Of a DNA stretch of 64,000 bases, positions 52,763 to 59,319 are shown in pieces. The notes beneath the pieces are model-generated. The model saw only the letters and a list, made by a program, of their open reading frames with translations. It had not been told where the DNA came from and did not search any database. The DNA comes from Pseudacidovorax sp. RU35E (lineage in GTDB: Bacteria; Pseudomonadota; Gammaproteobacteria; Burkholderiales; Burkholderiaceae_C). The number at the start of each line of letters is the position of its first letter. Positions within the stretch are counted from its first letter, which is position 1. Made by a program: the position numbers and the translations under genes. The DNA lies in the NCBI RefSeq assembly GCF_900156165.1, contig NZ_FTMY01000001.1, positions 496,001-560,000 of the forward strand, given 5' to 3'.

Positions 52763-52811
52763 TCTACAGAGAAGGACAGATGTAGACAGCCAAATTTCTA
52801 CAGTTGTAGAA
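52763..52811. promoter_or_regulatory. Right operator region of the prophage
   Basis: TTCTACAGTTGTAGAA (52796-52811) has perfect seven-base arms TTCTACA/TGTAGAA. A TCTACA at 52763-52768 and a TGTAGA at 52781-52786 form a wider pair of half-sites. They occupy the space between the divergent repressor and cro-like starts. Confidence 0.75.
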
Positions 52812-52812
52812 T
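52783..52812 (+). promoter_or_regulatory. Rightward early promoter, overlapped by operators
   Basis: -35 TAGACA (52783-52788) and -10 TAGAAT (52807-52812), each five of six to consensus, 18 bases apart. The start point would fall on or next to the cro-like ATG at 52819. Confidence 0.65.
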
Positions 52813-52818
52813 TTGCTG

Positions 52819-53103
52819 ATGGATGCAATCGCAAGAGCAATCGAGGCGGGCGGTGGGCCGGCCGAGGTTGCCCGTCGACTGGGCGTGACGACGCAGGCTG
52901 TGTGCTTTTGGCGCGACGGCAGCCGCAAGCTGCCTGTGCGCTACGGCGCGGCCATCGAGTCGGCATGCCATGGGCTCGTCACGCGGCGGGACCTATGGCC
53001 GGACGACTGGAAGGCGATATGGCCTGAGCTGGTTGAGCTCGGGAGCGCGTCCGTCGCGTTCGAGGAAGGGCGGCAGCGGGACGCCATGGGCCTTCATGTC
53101 TAG
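52819..53103 (+). CDS. YdaS/Cro-like HTH regulator
   Basis: Predicted antirepressor of lysogeny in the Cro position. ATG 52819 gives 94 residues (TTG 52813 would add two): MDAIARAIEAGGGPAEVARR then LGVTTQAVCFWRDGSRKLPV, the YdaS-type HTH that reads like a one-sided Cro. LWPDDWKAIWPEL near the C terminus is usual for the family. No ribosome site precedes it and the promoter -10 ends 6 bases upstream, so the message may be leaderless. Its stop overlaps a convergent gene at CTAG. Confidence 0.85.
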   Translation: MDAIARAIEAGGGPAEVARRLGVTTQAVCFWRDGSRKLPVRYGAAIESACHGLVTRRDLWPDDWKAIWPELVELGSASVAFEEGRQRDAMGLHV

Positions 53104-53465
53104 ATTGCTGGTCCTCGCCCCAGTGGTGCGGCGCCTCTATCGCGTGGGAGGTCGAAGCTGCAGACGCTTCGCGTGCTCTGCTGGATCGCCAGCTGTAACG
53201 TCTTGGAAGCGCTGCCGTGCGCCTCCATCCGCTGGACGCAGAACTCCAGCCACTTACGCAGCCCGTCCACCGTGAAGGGCTCGGCGTCCCCGTCTTCGTC
53301 CGTCGCGTCAGCGCTGCGGGTTGCAGGCGCGCCCTGGTGTGCCCGCAAGGCGGCGCACTCCACTTCGACGGACAGCGCGAGCTGCCCCACCACAAATTCC
53401 AAGGCGTCAAGCCGATCTTCAACCGTGGGCGCGTTGCTGTCGTGCTGCGGTGTGTCTGTGCTCAT
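53100..53465 (-). CDS. Hypothetical phage protein, antisense to the early right transcript
   Basis: 121 residues from ATG 53465, with AAAGGA about 10 bases upstream. The sequence has normal protein character: an acidic helical N terminus (VEDRLDALEFVVGQLALSVEV), a low-complexity middle, and VDGLRKWLEFCVQRMEAHG. No family recognised. It lies between cro-like and CII-like genes on the opposite strand, and shares the four-base CTAG stop overlap with cro. The call is moderate because it opposes the early rightward transcription. Confidence 0.5.
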   Translation of the reverse strand: MSTDTPQHDSNAPTVEDRLDALEFVVGQLALSVEVECAALRAHQGAPATRSADATDEDGDAEPFTVDGLRKWLEFCVQRMEAHGSASKTLQLAIQQSTRSVCSFDLPRDRGAAPLGRGPAI

Positions 53466-53482
53466 CTGGGGGAGTCCTTTCT

Positions 53483-54022
53483 GTGCACATGAGTTTCACG
53501 ATGTCGAGCGGCGCAAGCCATGTCGACGGACGGGGCTCGCCCGACACGGGCGGCCCGATGTCGATTGACGACGCGGTCTATCACGTCGTTCATGGCGGCC
53601 CGGGCGGCGTCGAGTCCCTGGCCCCGCGCCTGGGCATGCCCGTGGGCACGCTGACCCACAAGGCCAACCCCAACAACACGACGCACTTCCTGCGTCCGCG
53701 CGAGCTGGTCGATGCGCAGCTGTTCACCGGCCAAGCCCACGTCCTGCACGCCATGGCGGCGGCGCTGGGCTTCGTGTGTACCCGCGCCACGCCCGACCAG
53801 ATCGGCGGCGACCCGGTCGAGGCCGTCATGCGCCTGCAGATGGCCGAGGCCGATTTCGCGCGTGCCGTGGCTGACGCGGTACTGGTGGGCGAGGGCAGGG
53901 TGACGCGCAACGAAATCCGGCGCGCGGAGGCGATGGCCCAGGAGCTGATTGCCACCGTGGGCCACGCGCTGGCGATGCTGCGCGGCCGAATGCGCCCCGC
54001 GCCGCCACCTGCAGAACTGTGA
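53483..54022 (+). CDS. CII-like phage regulatory protein (CP76 family)
   Basis: Predicted transcription regulator in the lambda cII position. GTG 53483 is preferred because GGAG (53471-53474) lies 8 bases upstream; ATG 53489 is 14 bases away. The 179 residues contain the family core SIDDAVYHVVHGGPGGVESL then APRLGMPVGTLTHKANPNN and LRPRELVDAQLFTG, followed by a helical C terminus. Its gene follows cro and precedes the replication initiator, as in lambda. Confidence 0.82.
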   Translation: MHMSFTMSSGASHVDGRGSPDTGGPMSIDDAVYHVVHGGPGGVESLAPRLGMPVGTLTHKANPNNTTHFLRPRELVDAQLFTGQAHVLHAMAAALGFVCTRATPDQIGGDPVEAVMRLQMAEADFARAVADAVLVGEGRVTRNEIRRAEAMAQELIATVGHALAMLRGRMRPAPPPAEL

Positions 54023-54032
54023 GCGCCGGCAC

Positions 54033-54998
54033 GTGAGTACACGAATCATGGGCCTGTGCTGGCCCCTGACCATGCGACCGCCCCCAAAGGCCGTGCTCAT
54101 CGCACTGGCCGACATGGCGAACGATGAGGGCTTCTGCTGGCCCAGCATCGAGCGGCTGTGTGAGCGGACCTGCTACGGCAGGACGGCGGTGATCGAAGCG
54201 ATTGGCTGGCTGGAGTCGGTGGGCATCGTGCGTGCCAACCGGACCAACGGGCGCAAGACGACGTACTGGGTTGAACCCGAGAAATTCGCTGCAAACGCAG
54301 CGGGCGAGCCGTCATTGAATGCGCCAAACCAGTCCGCCACGCGAACCGGTCCGCCAGGCGTACCGGTCCGCCACACGGACGGGACCCGTCCGCCACGCGG
54401 ACCGGTACCAGTCCGCCACGCGGACACTAATCGTCATAGAACCATCAAGGAATCAAAACCCCCCTTGCCCCCCGCTGTCGCGGAGGGCGCGCACACGTCC
54501 CATCGCAATTCCACGGAGACCGGCCCGGCAGATGCCGAAGCTGCAGCATCTGCAGCCGACTTCGAGGTCCTCGTCGCGATGTACCCACGCCGCAAGGCTC
54601 TGGAGCGTGCCCGGCGGGCCTGGGTGGCCCTGGCACCGGACGCAGCCTTGCGCCAGACGATCCTGGCCGCTGCAGAGGCACAGGCCAGCGGCGCAGAGTG
54701 GCAGCGGCTGCGCAGCGAAGGACGCGATCACCTGATCCCCATGCTGTCGTCTTGGCTGCACGGGCGCCGATGGACCGACGAGGCGCCGGTGCCTGCAGCA
54801 GTGGCAGCCGCGGCGGGAGCGACACCGGGCGCCCCCTGGGACGCCACGCGCAGCGGCATCGAGGCCATGGGCGAGGCCCTGGGCCTGGGCCGATGGGACG
54901 AGGGCGCTTTCCAGGCTGGCTGCGGCCGGGCCTTCCCGGTCTACGCATCGGCCGTGCGCCGGGCCCGCGAGGCAAAGGGAGGCAACCATGCGCATTGA
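54033..54998 (+). CDS. Replication initiator, lambda O-like, with internal origin iterons
   Basis: Predicted origin-binding replication protein. GTG 54033 gives 321 residues (ATG 54048 is an alternative). The N-terminal winged-helix domain (about 10-90) reads LCWPLTMRPPPKAVLIALAD and TCYGRTAVIEAIGWLESVGI. A flexible middle (about 90-160) is encoded by five 15-base iterons, and a helical C-terminal domain (about 175-320) follows. As in lambda O, origin repeats sit inside the gene. It overlaps the next gene by 11 bases. No helicase loader is visible downstream, so host DnaC/DnaB or another loader must be used. Confidence 0.78.
   Translation: MSTRIMGLCWPLTMRPPPKAVLIALADMANDEGFCWPSIERLCERTCYGRTAVIEAIGWLESVGIVRANRTNGRKTTYWVEPEKFAANAAGEPSLNAPNQSATRTGPPGVPVRHTDGTRPPRGPVPVRHADTNRHRTIKESKPPLPPAVAEGAHTSHRNSTETGPADAEAAASAADFEVLVAMYPRRKALERARRAWVALAPDAALRQTILAAAEAQASGAEWQRLRSEGRDHLIPMLSSWLHGRRWTDEAPVPAAVAAAAGATPGAPWDATRSGIEAMGEALGLGRWDEGAFQAGCGRAFPVYASAVRRAREAKGGNHAH
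54332..54425. repeat. Five origin-like iterons inside the replication initiator gene
   Basis: Fifteen-base units of the form GTCCGCCACGCGGAC at 54332, 54349, 54366, 54388 and 54411 (start positions). Units 4 and 5 are exact palindrome-like copies (GTCCGC-CAC-GCGGAC) and 1 to 3 differ by one to three bases. Starts are 17, 17, 22 and 23 bases apart. Confidence 0.8.
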
Positions 54999-55824
54999 CG
55001 CCTCCGTGACGGTGGACGAGAAGGTCCGCCACCTGGCCGACCGGCTCACCGGTCCGCAGTTCGCCGCGGCGCAGGCGGCCGCCATCAACGATACGGCCTT
55101 CAAGGTGCGGGGCGTGATGGTCGCCGCGCTCACCAGCGCCTTCGACCGGCCAACACCGTTCGTCGCACGCTCGCCCAAGGTGCTGCAGGCCACGCCGGAA
55201 AACCTCACGGCCCGCATCATCCCCACGCTCGATGCGCGGGGCGTGTGGACGCCGGGCGGCAAGATCGGCGTTGATCCGCAGCACGTGCTCCAGGCGCAGG
55301 AGTTCGGCGGGCGCCGGGCCGACAAACGCAGTGAGGTCGCACTGCGCCGCGCCGGCATCCTGCCCGCGGGCATGCAGACGGCCATCCCCGAGCGTCCCTA
55401 TCCCGGCAGCGACGACGGCCGCGGCAACCTGCGCGGCGCCTTCCTCTCGCAGCTCATCAGCTACCTGCAGGCCAGCAATGAGCAGGGCTACCGGGCCAAC
55501 ATGACCGACCGCCGAAAGGCCCAGCTGCGCAATCAGCAGGGCATCGGCTCCATCGCCAATCGCAAGGTCTACCAGACCACGCTCGGCGTTCGCTACTTCG
55601 TGGCTTATGGCCGGCTGCGTGGTGGGCGAGGCCGCCACCTGGCCCCGGGCGTGTGGGCCGCGCGTGGCACCCATGACAGCGATGTGGCACCCGTGCTGCT
55701 GTTTGTGCGCCTGGCCGGCTACCGGCCGCGCATCAGCATGGACAACATCGCATCGAAGGCGCAGGCCAGTGATGTGCTGGCCCGGCGCATGCGCTACCGC
55801 ATCCGTCAGGTGGCGGGCGTTTGA
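54988..55824 (+). CDS. Hypothetical phage protein, possibly virion or tail-completion related
   Basis: 278 residues from ATG 54988, preceded by GGGAGGCAACC. The N-terminal region (MRIDASVTVDEKVRHLADRL) and body (ALTSAFDRPTPFVARSPKVL; EFGGRRADKRSEVALRRAGI) resemble minor tail/tail-completion style proteins rather than enzymes. The match is by general character only and should be treated as weak. It is odd that such a gene sits between the replication initiator and the terminase. It overlaps the initiator by 11 bases. Confidence 0.6.
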   Translation: MRIDASVTVDEKVRHLADRLTGPQFAAAQAAAINDTAFKVRGVMVAALTSAFDRPTPFVARSPKVLQATPENLTARIIPTLDARGVWTPGGKIGVDPQHVLQAQEFGGRRADKRSEVALRRAGILPAGMQTAIPERPYPGSDDGRGNLRGAFLSQLISYLQASNEQGYRANMTDRRKAQLRNQQGIGSIANRKVYQTTLGVRYFVAYGRLRGGRGRHLAPGVWAARGTHDSDVAPVLLFVRLAGYRPRISMDNIASKAQASDVLARRMRYRIRQVAGV

Positions 55825-55859
55825 TGAAAGACACCGACATGCATCGATCACGTTTCGCG

Positions 55860-55881
55860 TGGAACACCGCGCGGTGTTCCA
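55860..55881. repeat. Perfect 22-base palindrome
   Basis: The centre GGAACACCGCGCGGTGTTCC (55861-55880) is a perfect inverted repeat, extended by one further pair to T55860/A55881. No spacer separates the arms. It could be a protein-binding site (terminase, IHF-like or a regulator). Confidence 0.75.
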
Positions 55882-55904
55882 TGGCCGAGGCCGCCGAGGC
55901 TGCA

Positions 55905-55932
55905 AAACCAGTCCGCCACGCGGACCGGTCCG
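55905..55932. repeat. Distant copy of the origin repeat segment
   Basis: Twenty-eight bases match 54326-54353 in the initiator gene with one mismatch (position A54344 is G55923 here) and include one perfect GTCCGCCACGCGGAC unit (55911-55925). A partial second unit follows at 55928-55942. Confidence 0.8.
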
Positions 55933-56017
55933 GCACGGGTCCCTCCTGTGGGGTCACCAGTGCGGGTAATTCGCACCGCGGCCTCGGACTGTTCACCGAT
56001 GTTCCTAAGGGGGTTAA

Positions 56018-56593
56018 GTGAAGGTCATCCCACTGTTGGACCAGCCCATATCCCAGGCTGAGTTCGCTCAGCTCATCGGCGTCAGCGAGGCGCGCGTGAG
56101 TCAGCTTGTGAGCGAGGGCGTCATTGCCCGCGGCGATACGGCATCGGCTTGGCTGCTCGGCTACTGCGAGCGCCTGCGCGATCAGGCGGCCGGCCGTGCA
56201 GGCGCGGAGGCCGGCGGCCTCGACCTCGTGCAGGAGCGCGCTGCCCTCGCGCGGGAGCAGCGCATCGGCCAGGCCATCAAGAACCAAGTGGCCCGCCGTG
56301 AGTTCGCCGCCGTGGGTCTGCTGGCCGATGTGCTTGCGCGCGCTGCCAGCGCCGTGGTCGACCGCTTCGATCAGCTGGAGGGCACGCTGCGCAAGGCCGT
56401 GCCCGACCTGCCGGACGAGGCGAAGGTCGCCGTGCTGCAGGTGGTCGCGCACGCGCGCAACGAATGGATCCGCGGAACCGAGCGCCTCGTCGCCGAAGAG
56501 GTCGACGCCATGATGGCGGCGGAAGAAGAGTTGCAGCAAGAAGAAGACGACCGCTGGGCCGGTCTACCGGACGCGACAGGCCATGAGTCTTAA
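56018..56593 (+). CDS. Terminase small subunit, Nu1-like
   Basis: DNA-recognition subunit of the packaging motor, binding near cos. GTG 56018 follows AAGGGGGTTAA. The 191 residues have an N-terminal winged-helix domain (SQAEFAQLIGVSEARVSQLV, residues about 12-31). A helical middle and an acidic C terminus rich in Glu (EEELQQEEDDRW) probably contact the large subunit. It overlaps terL by 11 bases. Confidence 0.88.
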   Translation: MKVIPLLDQPISQAEFAQLIGVSEARVSQLVSEGVIARGDTASAWLLGYCERLRDQAAGRAGAEAGGLDLVQERAALAREQRIGQAIKNQVARREFAAVGLLADVLARAASAVVDRFDQLEGTLRKAVPDLPDEAKVAVLQVVAHARNEWIRGTERLVAEEVDAMMAAEEELQQEEDDRWAGLPDATGHES

Positions 56594-58643
56594 TCCTCCC
56601 ACGCTTCATCCGGAAACGGCCGAGGCCATCAAGGCCGCCGTCCGCCTGGGCCTCGACAGCCTGCGCGCCGACCCGCCGCAGCGACTGGGCGACTGGGCCC
56701 AGGACGAATTCAAGCTGGCCGGTGAAAGCAGCCACACGAAGGGCGCCTGGCTCGCCTGGGCCTTTCAGGTCGGCATCCTCGACTTCATGAGCGATGACCG
56801 TATTGAGGAACTTGACGTGATGAAGGCCAAGCGCGTCGGCTACACGAAGATGATCACCGCCTTCGTTTGCTACAACATCGCGCACCGCCGCCGGAAGCAA
56901 GCCCTGTGGCAGCCCACGGACGACGACCGGGACAGCTACGTCAAGAGCGAGATTGACCCGCTGCTCGATCCGCAGACGGGCGTGGCCGCGGTCAACAAGG
57001 CCCGCAAGCGCGGCAAGGGCCCCAATGACGAGACGATCAAGCTCAAGAGCTTCCGGGACAGCGTCCTGCACCTGCTCGGTGGCAAGGCCGCGCGCGCGTT
57101 TCGCCGAATCACGGTGGCCGTTTCCATCCTCGATGAGATCAGCAAGTTTGACCGCAGCATCGAGAAGGCCGGCCCGCCGCGCGGCCTGGCTCGCGGCCGA
57201 TTGGAGGGCGCGCCGTATCCGAAGCTCGTGTGCGGCTCCACGCCGCTGCTCAAAGGGCTGTGCCACATCGAGGACGCGGCCAACGAGGCCGAGGGCTTCG
57301 TGCGCTTTCACATCGAGTGCCCGCACTGCGGCGCCGATCACCCGCTGATGTGGGGCGGCAAAGATAAACGCCACGGCTTCAAGTGGGACCGCGGGCACCC
57401 GCAGACGGTGCACCACGTCTGCCCGCACTGCCATGAATCCATCACGCAGGCCGACTACCTTCGCGGCGGCATGCCGCAGCAGGGAGAGTGGGTGTGCGAG
57501 CGAACCGGCAAGCGCTACGGGACCGACCGCACCTGGCGCGACAGCGCCGGCACGCCCTGCCGCCCACCGCGCAGCCTGGCCGTGCACGTCTGGACGGCGT
57601 ACAGCCCGCAGCGCGCGTGGTCCGACATCGTGGAGGAATTCGAGAACGGCCTGAGGGCACTGGAGAAGGGCGACGCCGGCCCCATGCAGCTCTTCGTGAA
57701 CGAGACGCTGGGCGAGACGTGGGAACTGGCCGGCGAGCGCACCGATGAGCACGTCCTGCAGGCCCGCGCCGAGCCCTACAAGCTGCAGACGGTGCCGGTG
57801 GGCTGCCTGGTGCTCACGGCCGGCGTCGACGTGCAGCGCAACCGCTGGGAAATCACGGTATGGGGATGGGGCAGGGGGCTGGAGTCCTGGGTGATCGACG
57901 TCGTCGTGATTGAGGGAAATCCGGCGGTGGACGAGGAATGGGCGGCTGTCACCGCGCAGCTGCAGCGCCGCTATCGGCAGGACTGGCACGGCGGCAGCCT
58001 GGGCCTGAGTGCCATCAGCATCGACAGCTCGGACCAGACGCAGGCGGTCTACAACTGGGTCAGCAAGGCACAGCACGTCCTGCCGCAGCTGCGGGCCATC
58101 AAGGGCGATGGGAACGAGGCCATCAGCATCCTCGGGCCCAGCAGCCTGCAGGAAGTGAACTGGCGGGGACGCAAGATCGCGAGGGGCATCAAGCTATGGC
58201 GCGTGGGCACGGACGCGGCTAAGGACCTGTTGCTCGGACAGCTCGCCATTGACCAGCCGGGCCCAGGCTACGTGCATTTCTCTAACGAGCTACCCCGCGA
58301 CTTCTTCGAGCAGCTTACGGCAGAGCAGCGCGTGCTCGCAAAGCTCAATGGACGCGATGCCTATCGATGGGTGAAGCGACGGCCACGCAATGAGCAGCTC
58401 GACAACCGCAACTACGCGCTGCATGCGGCTCTCGGTCTTGGACTGGACCGCTGGCCGCAGGAGCGATGGGTCAAGCTCGAAGCTGCTCTGCAGCCTGCCA
58501 AAGATCTGTTCGCGTCAGACATGTTGTCAGCCAGGCACCCTGACGCATCAGCTAACTCAGATCCTAAGCCGTTGCCGCTTCAGACTTCGCCTCAGCGGCA
58601 CAACGCCGCTGAAGACCTTCTATTCGACCCCATCGCGCTATGA
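56583..58643 (+). CDS. Terminase large subunit, lambda GpA family
   Basis: ATPase and nuclease of the DNA-packaging motor. The 686-residue protein carries a GpA-type Walker A-like VMKAKRVGYTKMITA, a Walker B VSILDEISKF, and a zinc-finger-like pair of CxxC motifs (CPHCGADHP and CPHCHESIT). Nuclease-domain acidic residues are in LTAGVDVQRNRWEI and SAISIDSSDQTQAV. GpA-type terminases cut at cos. The last 100 codons use less GC than the body of the gene. It overlaps the Mor-domain gene by ATGA. Confidence 0.95.
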   Translation: MSLNPPTLHPETAEAIKAAVRLGLDSLRADPPQRLGDWAQDEFKLAGESSHTKGAWLAWAFQVGILDFMSDDRIEELDVMKAKRVGYTKMITAFVCYNIAHRRRKQALWQPTDDDRDSYVKSEIDPLLDPQTGVAAVNKARKRGKGPNDETIKLKSFRDSVLHLLGGKAARAFRRITVAVSILDEISKFDRSIEKAGPPRGLARGRLEGAPYPKLVCGSTPLLKGLCHIEDAANEAEGFVRFHIECPHCGADHPLMWGGKDKRHGFKWDRGHPQTVHHVCPHCHESITQADYLRGGMPQQGEWVCERTGKRYGTDRTWRDSAGTPCRPPRSLAVHVWTAYSPQRAWSDIVEEFENGLRALEKGDAGPMQLFVNETLGETWELAGERTDEHVLQARAEPYKLQTVPVGCLVLTAGVDVQRNRWEITVWGWGRGLESWVIDVVVIEGNPAVDEEWAAVTAQLQRRYRQDWHGGSLGLSAISIDSSDQTQAVYNWVSKAQHVLPQLRAIKGDGNEAISILGPSSLQEVNWRGRKIARGIKLWRVGTDAAKDLLLGQLAIDQPGPGYVHFSNELPRDFFEQLTAEQRVLAKLNGRDAYRWVKRRPRNEQLDNRNYALHAALGLGLDRWPQERWVKLEAALQPAKDLFASDMLSARHPDASANSDPKPLPLQTSPQRHNAAEDLLFDPIAL

Positions 58644-58951
58644 AACGATTGCCTATTCCTGCTGACGACCCACTGGCGATCATCGAAGACGAAGCTCGTT
58701 CCGTCGCAGTGCAGTATGGTGCTCAGTGGTCGAACGAGGCTGCGACGACGTTCATGCGGCGTCTCGCCGAGCGGCTTGGAGGAGCGCAGCTGTACGTGCC
58801 CCGGCTCAGCATCTCAGCGCGGCGTACGCGGGATGAACAGATCCGCGCGCAGTTTGACGGCCGCAACGCCCGCCAGCTCGCCCGTGAGTTTCATACCTCT
58901 GAACGGACTGTCCGCCGCGTCCTGGCCCGTGGTCACCTCGAAGCGCCTTAA
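58640..58951 (+). CDS. Mor-domain transcription regulator
   Basis: Predicted DNA-binding protein of the Mu Mor/C family, which activates phage middle or late transcription. The 103 residues include GGAQLYVPRLSISARRTRDE and IRAQFDGRNARQLAREFHTS followed by ERTVRRVLARG, the typical Mor beta-sheet plus HTH. It overlaps terL by 4 bases and its stop TAA forms the palindrome TTAA (58948-58951) shared with the stop of the receiver gene on the other strand. Confidence 0.82.
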   Translation: MKRLPIPADDPLAIIEDEARSVAVQYGAQWSNEAATTFMRRLAERLGGAQLYVPRLSISARRTRDEQIRAQFDGRNARQLAREFHTSERTVRRVLARGHLEAP

Positions 58952-59319
58952 CACCTTGGTGCGGACAGGACACCTATCAGCTTCTCAAGGTCCAAGGGTT
59001 TCGTAAAGCAGTGCGTGAAGGGTCCCGAAAGCCGCAATCCATCGACGCGGAGTGCATTGCCCGAGACGGCCAACAGCATCGGAGCCTTCGCGCCCAGCTC
59101 TTTCAACAGGTGATTGGCTGCCACCTCGCCATCCATGCGGGGCATCTCGAGGTCGAAGACGACAAATGTTGGCAGAGTTCGCCGGACAGACTCGATAGCC
59201 TCAACACCATCGTATGCAACACCGACGGTGCAATGTTCAATAGTGTCCTGGAGGATCAACTTGAGCAGTTGAGCAGTATCCTCATCATCATCGACAACAA
59301 GGATGTGAAAGTCGTTCAT
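58948..59319 (-). CDS. Stand-alone response regulator (CheY-like receiver)
   Basis: Predicted phosphorelay receiver without an output domain. ATG 59319 is 6 bases downstream of GAGG on the minus strand, a good ribosome site, and gives 123 residues. All receiver landmarks are present: Asp10, Asp11 and Asp12 (VVDDDED), phosphoacceptor Asp56 (FDLEMPRMDG), Ser86 (AVSGNA) and Lys107 (FTKPLD). Its start codon overlaps that of the divergent histidine kinase (CATG 59317-59320) and its stop overlaps that of the Mor gene. Base composition is lower in GC than the phage genes around it. It is a cargo gene rather than a packaging gene. Confidence 0.9.
   Translation of the reverse strand: MNDFHILVVDDDEDTAQLLKLILQDTIEHCTVGVAYDGVEAIESVRRTLPTFVVFDLEMPRMDGEVAANHLLKELGAKAPMLLAVSGNALRVDGLRLSGPFTHCFTKPLDLEKLIGVLSAPRC

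Larger units (their letters stand above)
55825..56017. other. Noncoding region upstream of terS, candidate cos site
   Basis: A small frame (55824-56021) crosses this stretch but has no ribosome site or recognisable domain. The region holds a perfect palindrome (55860-55881) and a copy of the origin iteron (55905-55932). Lambda-type phages keep cos directly upstream of the small terminase gene, so cos is the leading guess. Confidence 0.5.

Noticed and set aside
54332-54425. CRISPR-like reading of the short repeats
   Set aside because: Units are 15 bases with 2-8-base gaps, with no 25-40-base unique spacers and no cas genes; they lie in a coding sequence and fit origin iterons.
55824-56021. 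Small plus-strand frame upstream of terS
   Set aside because: No ribosome site, no domain, and it consists largely of the palindrome and the iteron copy. Treated as noncoding, though a tiny protein cannot be fully excluded.
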